This document shows positions 9,290 to 18,162 of a DNA stretch of 64,000 nucleotides, piece after piece (position 1 is the first letter of the stretch; each line of letters opens with the position of its first letter). Origin of the DNA: Duganella sp. OV510. Its GTDB lineage: Bacteria > Pseudomonadota > Gammaproteobacteria > Burkholderiales > Burkholderiaceae_D. The notes beneath the pieces were generated by a model. It was given only the letters and a program-made list of their open reading frames with translations, was not told where the DNA came from and searched no databases. The position numbers were made by a program, and so were the translations under genes. The stretch spans positions 186,001 through 250,000 of the forward strand of contig NZ_FNEQ01000003.1 of assembly GCF_900100205.1 (NCBI RefSeq), written 5' to 3'.

Positions 9290-12200
9290 ATGATGGAACT
9301 TTTTACGCCGCCGGACACACCGTCCCTGCTCCACTACGGCACCTACTCGCCGCTGCTGGTTATTCTCTCGATACTCGTTGCCATCTTCTCATCATGGATG
9401 GGATTGCAAGTCGCCGGCCAGGCGCGCCTGGCCGGCACGCGCGCGCTGCGCACCGCCATGCTGGCCACCGGCAGCCTGGCGCTGGGCTGCGGCGTGTGGG
9501 CCATGCATTTCATCGGCATGCTGGCCTTCGACCTGTGCATCGACACCGACTACGACCACGGCCTGACACTGCTGTCGGTGCTGCCCAGCCTTGCGGCGTC
9601 GTGGGTGGCGCTGTACATCATCAGCATGCGCCGCCTCAGTGCCTTCTCGCTGATCAGCGGCGGTGTGCTGGTCGGCGCCGGCATCGGTGCCATGCATTAC
9701 ACCGGCATGGCGGCGATGCGCACGGCGTTGAGCTTGTACTACGATCCCTTCATGTTCGGCCTGTCCATCGTGGTGGCCGTGGTGCTGGCCACGCTGGCGC
9801 TGTGGATACGCTTCGGCCTGCGCGTGCTGCGCCTGCCGCGCGCCATCATCGCCAGCATCAGCGCCATCGTCATGGGCTGCGCCATCGCCGGCATGCACTA
9901 CACCGGCATGGCGGCGGCGCGCTTCGTCGGCGTGATGCCGGTGGACGCTTCGCCGGAACAGAATTCGCTGTTCGTGGCGCTGGCGATTGCCGTCATCACG
10001 GTGGCGGTGACCGCCTTCGTCATGGCCGCCAACGGCATGCTGCGCTACCGCGAGATGTATCGCCAGCAGGCCGAGAGCCAGGCCTGGATGCGCGCACTGC
10101 TGACCACCACCATCGACGGTGTCATCACGGTCGACCGCGCCGGCGTGATCCACGAATTCAACGCCTCGGCGGAACGCATCTTCGGCTGGACCCGCGATGA
10201 AATCATCGGCCGCAACATCCGCCTGGTGGTGGAGGACGTCGAGCAGTCGGAGCGCGAGGGCCTGCTGAACTACCTGCGCAGCGAACAGTCGTCGGAACCT
10301 GGCCAGGGCCGTGAAGTGATCGCTGTGCGCAAGGACGGCAGCCAGGTGCCGATCCGCCGCGCCATGGGCTACGCGCGCATGGCCGACCGCGACCTGTTCG
10401 TCATGTTCGTCACCGATATCACCGAGCGCCGGGCCATCATGCAGGCGCTGCGCGACAGCGAGCAGCAATTCCGCTCGCTGATCGGCAACATTCCCGGCAT
10501 CTCCTTCCGCAGCAGCATGGCGTTCGATGCGCCGCCGCTGTTCATCAGCGACTACATCGAGCAGCTGACCGGCTATCCAGCCGCCGATTTCGTCGGCGCC
10601 AGCCGCAAGCGCACGCTGAGTTCCCTGATCTGCGACGAGGACCGCGAACGCGTGGCCAGCGAGATTTCGCACAGCATCGACCAGCTGGCCGCCTATCAGA
10701 TCGAATACAGCATGCTGCACGCCGATGGCAGCCGCCGCTATGTGTGGGAACACGGCGCGGTGACGCAGGATGAAAGCCATCCCGACATCCGCTGGATCGA
10801 CGGCGTCATCCTCGACATCAGCGAGCGGCGCGAGATGGAGCAACAGCTGCGCCAGGCCAAGGAAACCGCCGAGCAGGCAGCAGCGGCGCGCGCCAGCTTT
10901 GTCGCCAACATGAGCCACGAGATCCGCACGCCGATGAACGCCATCCTCGGCTTCACCGACGTGCTGCTGGATACCGAATTGAACGCCGAGCAGCAGCGCC
11001 ACCTGGACACGGTGCGCAAGGAAGGCCGCTCGCTGCTACGCCTGCTGAACGAAATCCTCGATACGGCCAAACTGGATAAAGGCGCGGTGGAACTGGAGCC
11101 GGACGATTACAGCCTGCTCAACCTGATCGACGAACTGGCCTCCACTTTTGGCAGCAACGCCCGCAGCAAAGGACTGGCGATCGACATCAACTACGATCCA
11201 GCGCTGCCAGCCTGGCTGCACGGCGACGAGCTGCGCATGCGCCAGGTCCTCGGCAACCTGCTGGACAACGCCATCAAGTTCACCGCCGCCGGCAAGGTGA
11301 GCCTGAGCGCCTGCGAGCAGCAAGGCCAGTTGCACATCGCCGTGCAGGACACCGGCATCGGCATCGCGCCGGAGCGCATCAATGCCATCTTCGATCCGTT
11401 CACACAGGCTGACGCCTCGATGACACGGCGCTTCGGCGGCACCGGCCTGGGCACCACCATCAGCCGCCAGCTGGTCAGCCTGATGGGCGGCAAGATCTGG
11501 GCCGAGAGCACGCCGGGCCAGGGCACCACTTTCCACGTGCTGCTGCCGCTGGAACCGGCGCGCAACGGCCAGCAGCAGAGCAGCGAGCGTTTCGACTATC
11601 CGCTGCCGCCACTGCACATCCTGGCCGCCGATGACGTGCCGCAGAACCTGGAGTTGCTGTCGCTGCTGCTGGCCAGGCGCGGCCACACGCTGGACGTGGC
11701 GCATGATGGCGCACAGGCGGTCGAGAGGAGCGCCGCCCGCCATTACGATGTGGTGCTGATGGACATGCAAATGCCGCTGATGGACGGCCTGGCCGCCACC
11801 CGCGCCATCCGCGCGCGCGAACAGCAAGGCGGCACGGCGCAGCTGCCGGTGGTCGCCATGACCGCCAGCGTGCTGGCGGCACACCGCGAGGCCGCCGCCA
11901 CCGCCGGCATGAATGGCTTTGCTTCCAAGCCGGTCGACTGGCACGCGTTGTCGCACGAGATCGCCAAGGTGCTCAAGCTGGCACCGGTGCCCACCGCGCC
12001 GCCGCCAGCCGAAGCGCCGCGCCAGCGCGTACTGAATAACAAGGCCGGCCTGTCGCGCTGGGGCGATGACGAAACCACTTACCAACAGGCGCTGCACCGC
12101 TTCGTCACCGACTACAGCACCGCCGCCGCCACGCTGGCCAAGCTGCTGGCCGACCTCAGCGAACTGCGGCTGGCCGAAGCGCAAGCCTGGTGCCACAAGG

Positions 12201-12661
12201 TGCGCGGCGTCGCCGCCAACATCGGCCTCGAACAGCTGACTGCCACGCTGGCGCAGATCGAAAAGCTGTGTGGCTCGCCGCAGCGGGATGGCGGGACGCT
12301 GCAAACCGAACTGGCACAGGCACAGCGCACGCTGGCGGCGCAACTGGACGCCGCGCTGAGCGCCATCCACGCATTGGCGCCGCCGCGCGGCTCCGGCTCC
12401 CGACTGGAAGCGCCGCCGCCGGCCGCCGTGTTCGACCTGGCAATAGCGCGCCACAAAGCCGCCGCTCTGTTACCATCGCTGCAAAAGGGCGCCCTCAACG
12501 ACGCCGCCCTCACCGCATTGCAAGCCGCCCTCACCGGCGCCCCGCCCGACTTGACGCAACAACTGAGCGCCGTACTCGATGCGCTGAACGATTTTGATTT
12601 CCCGCAGGCCCACGCTGCCCTGCAAGCACTACAGGCCAGCCTGACCACGGAGAACCCATGA
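9290..12661 (+). CDS. MHYT-PAS-PAS hybrid histidine kinase with REC and Hpt
   Basis: An 1123-residue inner-membrane sensor kinase. Residues about 10-250 form a seven-helix MHYT domain with three motif copies (MHFIGM, MHYTGM, MHYTGM), thought to bind a metal such as copper or a diatomic gas. Two PAS domains follow (about 265-380 and 388-505). The HisKA box has phospho-accepting His about 543 (MSHEIRTPMN), then an HATPase domain with FGGTGLG, a receiver with Asp about 825 (LMDMQMPLMDG) and an Hpt domain with His about 969 (CHKVRG). This is a full internal phosphorelay (His-Asp-His). The stop overlaps the start of the HD-GYP regulator by four bases, so that protein is the obvious target. Confidence 0.95.
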   Translation: MMELFTPPDTPSLLHYGTYSPLLVILSILVAIFSSWMGLQVAGQARLAGTRALRTAMLATGSLALGCGVWAMHFIGMLAFDLCIDTDYDHGLTLLSVLPSLAASWVALYIISMRRLSAFSLISGGVLVGAGIGAMHYTGMAAMRTALSLYYDPFMFGLSIVVAVVLATLALWIRFGLRVLRLPRAIIASISAIVMGCAIAGMHYTGMAAARFVGVMPVDASPEQNSLFVALAIAVITVAVTAFVMAANGMLRYREMYRQQAESQAWMRALLTTTIDGVITVDRAGVIHEFNASAERIFGWTRDEIIGRNIRLVVEDVEQSEREGLLNYLRSEQSSEPGQGREVIAVRKDGSQVPIRRAMGYARMADRDLFVMFVTDITERRAIMQALRDSEQQFRSLIGNIPGISFRSSMAFDAPPLFISDYIEQLTGYPAADFVGASRKRTLSSLICDEDRERVASEISHSIDQLAAYQIEYSMLHADGSRRYVWEHGAVTQDESHPDIRWIDGVILDISERREMEQQLRQAKETAEQAAAARASFVANMSHEIRTPMNAILGFTDVLLDTELNAEQQRHLDTVRKEGRSLLRLLNEILDTAKLDKGAVELEPDDYSLLNLIDELASTFGSNARSKGLAIDINYDPALPAWLHGDELRMRQVLGNLLDNAIKFTAAGKVSLSACEQQGQLHIAVQDTGIGIAPERINAIFDPFTQADASMTRRFGGTGLGTTISRQLVSLMGGKIWAESTPGQGTTFHVLLPLEPARNGQQQSSERFDYPLPPLHILAADDVPQNLELLSLLLARRGHTLDVAHDGAQAVERSAARHYDVVLMDMQMPLMDGLAATRAIRAREQQGGTAQLPVVAMTASVLAAHREAAATAGMNGFASKPVDWHALSHEIAKVLKLAPVPTAPPPAEAPRQRVLNNKAGLSRWGDDETTYQQALHRFVTDYSTAAATLAKLLADLSELRLAEAQAWCHKVRGVAANIGLEQLTATLAQIEKLCGSPQRDGGTLQTELAQAQRTLAAQLDAALSAIHALAPPRGSGSRLEAPPPAAVFDLAIARHKAAALLPSLQKGALNDAALTALQAALTGAPPDLTQQLSAVLDALNDFDFPQAHAALQALQASLTTENP

Positions 12662-13656
12662 TAACCACGCACCAACCCCACCAGCCACAGATCCTGGTGG
12701 TTGACGACGAAGCCAGCAACCTGCAACTGCTGCGTCACATCCTGCAAGACCACTACCGCCTGCTGTTCGCCAAGGACGGCCCGCGCGCACTCGAACTGGC
12801 GCGTTCCGAACAGCCGCAGCTGATCCTGCTGGACGTGATGATGCCGGGCATGACCGGCTACGAAACCTGCCGTTTGCTGAAGGCCGAAGCAGTCACCGCC
12901 GCCATCCCAGTGATTTTCGTCACCGCCCTGAACGACGCCGACGATGAAGTGATCGGCTTTGAAGCCGGCGCGGTGGACTACATTACCAAGCCTGTCAGTC
13001 CACCCATCGTGCGGGCGCGCGTGCGCAACCACTTGTCACTGGTCGGCGTGGATGAGCTGAAGAAGACCCGGCTGGAAATCGTCCAGCGCCTCGGCCTGGC
13101 GGCGGAATACAAGGACAACGAAACCGGCCTGCACGTGATCCGCATGAGCCATTACGCGCAGATCCTCGGCCTGGCAATCGGCATGACCGAAGCGGAAGCG
13201 GAAGACCTGCTGCATGCGGCGCCGATGCACGACGTCGGCAAGATCGGCATCCCGGACAACATCCTGCGCAAGCCGGGACCGCTCGACGCCGACGAATGGC
13301 AAGTCATGCAGACCCACGCCAGCATCGGTGGCGACATCATCGGCAAGCACCCGCACGGCATGCTGGCCATGGCCTACGACGTCGCCATGACCCACCACGA
13401 AAAATGGGACGGCAGCGGCTACCCGAACGGCCTGCAAGGCGACGAGATCCCGCTGGTCGGCCGCATCATCGCCATCGCCGATGTGTTCGACGCGCTGACG
13501 TCGGCGCGTCCCTACAAGGAAGCCTGGCCGGTGGAAAAGGCGGTCGAACACATGCTGGCGCAGCGCGACCAGCATTTCGAAGGCCGCCTGGTCGACCTCT
13601 TCCTGAAACAGATGCCCGCGCTGCTTGAAGTCAAGGAGCGCTGGGCAGAGCGTTAG
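12658..13656 (+). CDS. Response regulator with HD-GYP c-di-GMP phosphodiesterase domain
   Basis: A 332-residue cytoplasmic regulator of the RpfG type. The receiver domain (1-125) has acceptor Asp about 59 in LLDVMMPGM. The HD-GYP domain (about 140-325) has the HD pair at 191-192 (MHDVGK), HHE at 246-248 followed by KWDGSGYP, and the IIAIADVFDAL helix. The metal ligands and GYP motif look intact, so it should degrade c-di-GMP when phosphorylated. It is translationally coupled (ATGA) to the MHYT hybrid kinase, which very likely phosphorylates it. Its stop overlaps the convergent oxoamine synthase stop by four bases. Confidence 0.95.
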   Translation: MITTHQPHQPQILVVDDEASNLQLLRHILQDHYRLLFAKDGPRALELARSEQPQLILLDVMMPGMTGYETCRLLKAEAVTAAIPVIFVTALNDADDEVIGFEAGAVDYITKPVSPPIVRARVRNHLSLVGVDELKKTRLEIVQRLGLAAEYKDNETGLHVIRMSHYAQILGLAIGMTEAEAEDLLHAAPMHDVGKIGIPDNILRKPGPLDADEWQVMQTHASIGGDIIGKHPHGMLAMAYDVAMTHHEKWDGSGYPNGLQGDEIPLVGRIIAIADVFDALTSARPYKEAWPVEKAVEHMLAQRDQHFEGRLVDLFLKQMPALLEVKERWAER

Positions 13657-14870
13657 TTGAGGCGCGCGCTGCGGCCCGCCAGGCGCGCCATCACGCTGAC
13701 CGCGTGATCGATCTGCGCCCTGGTGTGGCCGGCGTTCATCATGAAGCGCAAACGCGCCTGCCCCACCGGCGCCGCCGGGAACTGGATCGCGTCCACATGC
13801 ACGCCTTCGGCACGCAGCGCGATCGCATAGCGCTGGCAGGTTTCGGCGTCGCCGATCAGCACTGGCAGGATCGGCGTGGCAGTCGAGATGATGGTGTAGC
13901 CCAGCGGTTCCATCTGCTCGATGAAGTAGCGCTGGTTGTCCCACAGGCGCTGGCGGCGCTGCGGTTCTTCTTCCAGGATATCCAGTGCGGCCAGCAGCGC
14001 CGCCGCCTGGTCCGGTGGCGGCGGGCAGGTGAAGCCATACGCGGAACTGGTCAGGCGGATCACGTCCGCCACGTCTTTCTCCACCGCGACAAAGCCGCCG
14101 ATCGAACCGAGCGCCTTGCTCAAGGTCCCCATCTGCATGATATTGGCGCTGTAGCAGTTGAAGTGCTCCGACGTGCCGCCGCCGTTGGCGCCGAGGATGC
14201 CGGTGGCGTGCGCGTCATCGATGTACAGCAGCGCGCCGAAGCGCTCGGCCAGCGCCACCAGCTCTGGCAGCGGCGCGATCGTGCCTTCCATGCTGAACAC
14301 ACCGTCGCTGACGATGATCGGCGTGGTGCCGTCGACGGCGCCGGCCTGCAGCAGCGACTCCAGGTGGTTCATATCGCAATGGCGGTAGTTGTAGCGCAGC
14401 GCGCCCGACATCTGGATGCCTTCGCGGATCGAGATGTGATTGAACTCGTCCGAGTAGTAGGCATACTTGTGGCGCGTGCGGGCGCGGAAGCCATGCAGGC
14501 GCGCCAGCGTGGCCGCCTTGACAATCGACGACAGCACGCCGATATTGGTCATGTAGCCGGTGACGAACAGCACCGCGTCGCTCTTGTGCTTGAGCGCGCC
14601 GAGGCGGCGTTCCAGTTCGCGGTAGACTTCCAGGTCGCCGCCCAGCAGCCGCGATTCGCAGTTGCCGACGCCATAGCGGTCCAGCCCCTGCTTGGCCGCC
14701 GCCACCAGGCGCGGATGGTTGGCTAATGCCAGGTAGTTGTTGGTGCTGAAGGAAACCACCGTCTCGCCTTCGGTGACGAAGGTCGGATCGGGCAGCGTGC
14801 TGTGCACCGACGAGTCGTGATGGATGGGATGGTGTTTGAGCCAGCTGGCGATGTCGCTTAAGTCATGCAT
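13653..14870 (-). CDS. Alpha-oxoamine synthase family PLP enzyme (BioF/KBL/SPT-like)
   Basis: A 405-residue fold-type I PLP enzyme. Members condense an amino acid with an acyl-CoA or acyl-ACP and lose CO2. Recognisable parts are STNNYLALANHP near residue 43, SRLLGG near 73, the PLP-ring Asp/His in IDDAHATG and the Schiff-base Lys in GTLSKALGSIGG. No bioA, bioD, kbl partner or acyl carrier protein lies nearby, so 8-amino-7-oxononanoate synthase, serine palmitoyltransferase-like or signal-synthase roles all remain possible. Its Lys motif is the classical BioF/KBL form. It stands between two signalling loci, which may be chance. Confidence 0.82.
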   Translation of the reverse strand: MHDLSDIASWLKHHPIHHDSSVHSTLPDPTFVTEGETVVSFSTNNYLALANHPRLVAAAKQGLDRYGVGNCESRLLGGDLEVYRELERRLGALKHKSDAVLFVTGYMTNIGVLSSIVKAATLARLHGFRARTRHKYAYYSDEFNHISIREGIQMSGALRYNYRHCDMNHLESLLQAGAVDGTTPIIVSDGVFSMEGTIAPLPELVALAERFGALLYIDDAHATGILGANGGGTSEHFNCYSANIMQMGTLSKALGSIGGFVAVEKDVADVIRLTSSAYGFTCPPPPDQAAALLAALDILEEEPQRRQRLWDNQRYFIEQMEPLGYTIISTATPILPVLIGDAETCQRYAIALRAEGVHVDAIQFPAAPVGQARLRFMMNAGHTRAQIDHAVSVMARLAGRSARLN

Positions 14871-14949
14871 GGTGTGGGCGCCGAAATAGTATCAGCCCAT
14901 CTTAGAGCTGTGCGGCTTTCCACAAGCTTGCGGTCACATTACGAGTTGG

Positions 14950-16311
14950 TTAGCTGGCCGGCGCCAGCGGCAGCACGATGCGCGCGATCAGTCCCGGTGC
15001 GCCGTCTTCCAGCACCAGCTGGCCGTCATGCGACTTGGCGGTGGCGCTGACGATCGACAGGCCCAGGCCATTGCCCGGCAGGTGGCGGCTCTTGTCGACA
15101 CGGTAGAAGCGCTGCGTCACCTTGTCGCGCTCCGCTGCGGGAATGCCGGGACCATTGTCATGCACCGAAATCGACGCTTCACCGTGATGCAGGCCGGCGC
15201 GCACATGGATCACGGCGCCAGCGCCGGCGTACTTGATGGCGTTCTCGATCAGGCTGGAAATGGCGCTGGCCAGCAGGTTGCGGTCGCCATCCACGTACAG
15301 GGACGCCGGCGCGTCCACGGTCAGCGTGATCTCGCTGTCCTCGGCGATGGCCTCGTACATTTCGCCGATATCGGCCACCACCCGCCCCAGGTCGAGCCGC
15401 TCGAATAAGCGTGCACGCATGCCGGCTTCCGCCTCGGCGATTTGCAACAGGCGCTCGAACAGGCGTATCAGGTCATCGATATCGTCGATGGCGTCATGCG
15501 CGGCGCTGGAAAGCCTGGGCACCGTCGCTTCGTGGCGCAGCGCGTCGTCCAGCCGCCCGCGGATGCGGCTCAGCGGCGTGCGCAGGTCGTGGGCGATGGC
15601 GTTGGAGACGTTGCGGATACCTTCCATCAGCAGTTCGATGCGGTCCAGCATGCGGTTGATGTCGCGGTTCAGCAGCGCGAATTCGTCGCTGCCGGTGACC
15701 GGGATGCGGCGGCTCAAATCGCCGGCCTCGATCTGCGCCGCCGTGCGGCGGATCTCGCCCAGCCGCGCCTCGATACTGCGGCGGAACAGCATGGCGCCAG
15801 CGATGGTCAGCATCAGCGACACGCAGGCGCCAGCCAGCAGCGCGCGCCAGATCACTTCGCGCACCGCCTCTTCCTCACTGAGGTCACGGCCGACGATGAG
15901 CACGCCGCCCAGCACCAGCGGCCGCAGATACAGGCGCGCCGGCGCGACGCGGCCGTTGCGCAGCACGTCCGAGGTCACCATGTCCGGCGCTTCATCGAGG
16001 CTGGGCCAGGACGACAGGTTGCCGGCGACAGGCGCGCCGTCGGCATCGACGATCTGGAAAATTTCGCGGTCGTTGTCGATGCCGTCGCTCAGCAGGCGCT
16101 TCACTTCGGCCCGCAGCGCGGCCTGGCCGCCATCGGCGACATTGTCCAGCAGGTGTTCGGTCTGTTCGGTGATCTTGCCGTCGATGTTCTGGTCGATCAC
16201 GCCGATGGTGCCGCTGTAAAACACGATGGACACCGCGACGATGGAGGCGATGCCCAGCAGGCCGTAGCCCAGCACCAGCTTGGCGACGATGGAGCCGCGG
16301 ATTTTAAGCAC
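14950..16311 (-). CDS. Sensor histidine kinase (QseC/EnvZ-like)
   Basis: A 453-residue inner-membrane kinase. TM1 (about 8-31) and TM2 (about 155-175, LLAGACVSLMLTIAGAMLF) flank a periplasmic sensor domain of roughly 120 residues. A HAMP domain, the HisKA box with His about 241 (AIAHDLRTPLSRIRG) and an HATPase domain (N-box SLIENAIKYA, G-box DNGPGIP, GNGLGLSI) follow. The GTG at 16311 is chosen because it overlaps the regulator stop by eight bases, has GGAG upstream and starts right before TM1; a longer frame would run far into the regulator gene. It pairs with the OmpR-type regulator just upstream. Confidence 0.93.
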   Translation of the reverse strand: MLKIRGSIVAKLVLGYGLLGIASIVAVSIVFYSGTIGVIDQNIDGKITEQTEHLLDNVADGGQAALRAEVKRLLSDGIDNDREIFQIVDADGAPVAGNLSSWPSLDEAPDMVTSDVLRNGRVAPARLYLRPLVLGGVLIVGRDLSEEEAVREVIWRALLAGACVSLMLTIAGAMLFRRSIEARLGEIRRTAAQIEAGDLSRRIPVTGSDEFALLNRDINRMLDRIELLMEGIRNVSNAIAHDLRTPLSRIRGRLDDALRHEATVPRLSSAAHDAIDDIDDLIRLFERLLQIAEAEAGMRARLFERLDLGRVVADIGEMYEAIAEDSEITLTVDAPASLYVDGDRNLLASAISSLIENAIKYAGAGAVIHVRAGLHHGEASISVHDNGPGIPAAERDKVTQRFYRVDKSRHLPGNGLGLSIVSATAKSHDGQLVLEDGAPGLIARIVLPLAPAS

Positions 16312-17008
16312 CCTGCTCCACCTCTTCCGGCGGCGCCACGCCCATGCGGTAGCCGACACCGCGCAGCGTATGGATCAGCATCACCGGGAAGTCCTTGTCG
16401 ACCTTGGCGCGCAGGCGCGAGATCTGTACATCGATCACATTGGTCTGCGGGTCGAAGTGATAGTCCCACACCGATTCCAGCAGCATGGTGCGGGTCACCA
16501 CCTGGTTCTCGTTGCGCATCAGGTATTCCAGCAGGCGGTATTCGCGCGGCTGCAGCGTGATGACCTTGTTGCCGCGCGTGACGCGCAGCGTGCGCAGGTC
16601 GAGCCGCAGGTCGGCCACTTGCAATTGTGTACTGTCGGCGCCGGGGGCGCTGCGGCGCAGCAGCGCTTCCACGCGCGCCAGCAGTTCGGAGAAGGCAAAG
16701 GGCTTGGACAGGTAATCGTCGGCGCCGCCGCGCAGGCCGGTGACGCGGGCGTCGATGGTGGTCAGCGCGCTGACGATGATGACCGGCGTGTGCTTGCCCA
16801 GTGCGCGCAGCTTGTCGACGATCGACAGGCCGTCGATGCGGCCCGGCAGCATGCGGTCGAGGATAATGATGTCCCATTCCTCGCTGGTGGCGTAGTCCAG
16901 GCCATCCGGGCCGGTGGCGGCAGCGGTGACCACATAGCCGGCCTCGCGCAAACCCTTGCAGATGTAGTTGGAGGTTTCGGCTTCGTCTTCAATCACCAGG
17001 CAGCGCAC
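16304..17008 (-). CDS. OmpR/PhoB-family response regulator
   Basis: A 234-residue DNA-binding regulator. The receiver domain has acceptor Asp about 51 (IIILDRMLPGR) and conserved Lys in YLSKPF. The winged-helix output domain (about 130-225) contains LQPREYRLLEYLMRN and the wing segment HTLRGVGYRM. It starts with GTG, six bases after GGAG. It lies 33 bases downstream of a glycosyltransferase gene on the same strand and overlaps its cognate kinase gene, so it may be carried on the polysaccharide-operon transcript. Targets are unknown. Confidence 0.95.
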   Translation of the reverse strand: MRCLVIEDEAETSNYICKGLREAGYVVTAAATGPDGLDYATSEEWDIIILDRMLPGRIDGLSIVDKLRALGKHTPVIIVSALTTIDARVTGLRGGADDYLSKPFAFSELLARVEALLRRSAPGADSTQLQVADLRLDLRTLRVTRGNKVITLQPREYRLLEYLMRNENQVVTRTMLLESVWDYHFDPQTNVIDVQISRLRAKVDKDFPVMLIHTLRGVGYRMGVAPPEEVEQGA

Positions 17009-17041
17009 GCGAGTCTCCAGAATTCAGTGTAAGCGCGTATT

Positions 17042-18157
17042 CTACCTTGGCTTGGCCAGCAGCTCGCGGTACAGCGCATGGTAGTTCTCGGCCATCTTGT
17101 CGGCGGTGAACAGTTCCCAGTAGCGCGCCTCGGCGCGGCGGCCCATCTCGGCCGCCATCTCCGGATTTTCCCACAGCGTGCGCATCGCCACGCCCAGCGC
17201 CGCCGGATCGTCCGGTGGCACCACCAGGCCGGTGTCGTTGTCGATATTGATGTAGGTGGTGCCGGTGCCGATCTCGCTGGAGATCATCGGCTTGCCGAAC
17301 ATCGCGCCTTCCAGCAGCGATATGCCGAACGATTCCGAGCGCAGGTGCGACGGGAACACCATCGCATAGCTCAGTTCCAGCAGCGCCGCCTTGTCTTCCT
17401 CGTCCACCGCGCCGATGAACTGCACGTGGGTCAGGCCGAGGCGCTTTGCGTGCTCTTTCAGTTCTTTTTCAATCGGGCCGGCGCCGGCGATCACCACCGG
17501 GTAATCGACCTGGGCCATGGCGTCCAACAGGATGTGCAGGCCCTTGTAGTAGCGCAGCACGCCGATGAACAGGAAGAAGCGCTCGCCGCACTGGGCGCGC
17601 CACTTGTCCTTCACCTGCTCCGACGGCTGGCGGTAGACCGCCTTGTCCAGGCCATAGGTGATGATGCGGGTCTTGTGCGCGAAGCGCTTCAGCACCGGCG
17701 ACGAGGCCATGTAGTTGGGCGAACTGGCGACCACCGTATCGACGCTGGCGAGGAAGCGGCGTTTCAAAGGGCTATACACGCGCAGCAGGTTTTTCTGGCG
17801 CACGATGTCCGAGTGGTAGGTCACCACGCTAGGCTTGTTGATGCGCGCGGCGAAGTGCGCGATGTCCATGAACGGCCACGGGAAGTGGTAGTGGATGACG
17901 TCCGCGTCGCGCGCCAGGCGCGCCAGCTTGCGGATGGCGGAAAACGAAAAGCCGGTCGATGCCACCTCGAAGTCCAGCCGCGCACGGTGCACGGTGTGGC
18001 CGTCGATCTGGATTTCGGACGGGCCGCTGGGGCTCAGCGTCAGCACTTCATTGGTTACGCCCAGGCGTCCGGTGCCCACGCACAGCTGGCGTATCACCTG
18101 CTCGATACCGCCCCAGCTATCGGGATAATAAGTCTTGAAAAAATGGAGGACGCGCAT
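17042..18157 (-). CDS. Glycosyltransferase family 4 (WbpZ-like)
   Basis: A 371-residue GT-B glycosyltransferase. The N-terminal half shows the early Gly-rich acceptor loop (YYPDSWGGIEQVIRQL). The C-terminal half carries the retaining GT4 EX7E motif in ESFGISLLEGAMFG (about 265) with donor-binding residues around. The substrate is probably GDP-D-rhamnose or GDP-mannose, because gmd and rmd lie in the same operon. The organisation resembles the pseudomonad A-band (D-rhamnan) genes wbpY/wbpZ. It is five bases downstream of the second glycosyltransferase gene. Confidence 0.9.
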   Translation of the reverse strand: MRVLHFFKTYYPDSWGGIEQVIRQLCVGTGRLGVTNEVLTLSPSGPSEIQIDGHTVHRARLDFEVASTGFSFSAIRKLARLARDADVIHYHFPWPFMDIAHFAARINKPSVVTYHSDIVRQKNLLRVYSPLKRRFLASVDTVVASSPNYMASSPVLKRFAHKTRIITYGLDKAVYRQPSEQVKDKWRAQCGERFFLFIGVLRYYKGLHILLDAMAQVDYPVVIAGAGPIEKELKEHAKRLGLTHVQFIGAVDEEDKAALLELSYAMVFPSHLRSESFGISLLEGAMFGKPMISSEIGTGTTYINIDNDTGLVVPPDDPAALGVAMRTLWENPEMAAEMGRRAEARYWELFTADKMAENYHALYRELLAKPR

Positions 18158-18162
18158 GGTAT

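Noticed and set aside
9392..11002. Minus-strand frame (about 535 codons) opposite the hybrid kinase
   Set aside because: It lies entirely within the kinase gene and encodes His/Ala/Gln-rich sequence without motifs.
13653..14870. Calling the oxoamine synthase CqsA/JqsA outright
   Set aside because: The Schiff-base Lys region (GTLSKALGSIGG) is the general BioF/KBL type and differs from CqsA; the neighbouring kinases lack the CqsS-type layout.
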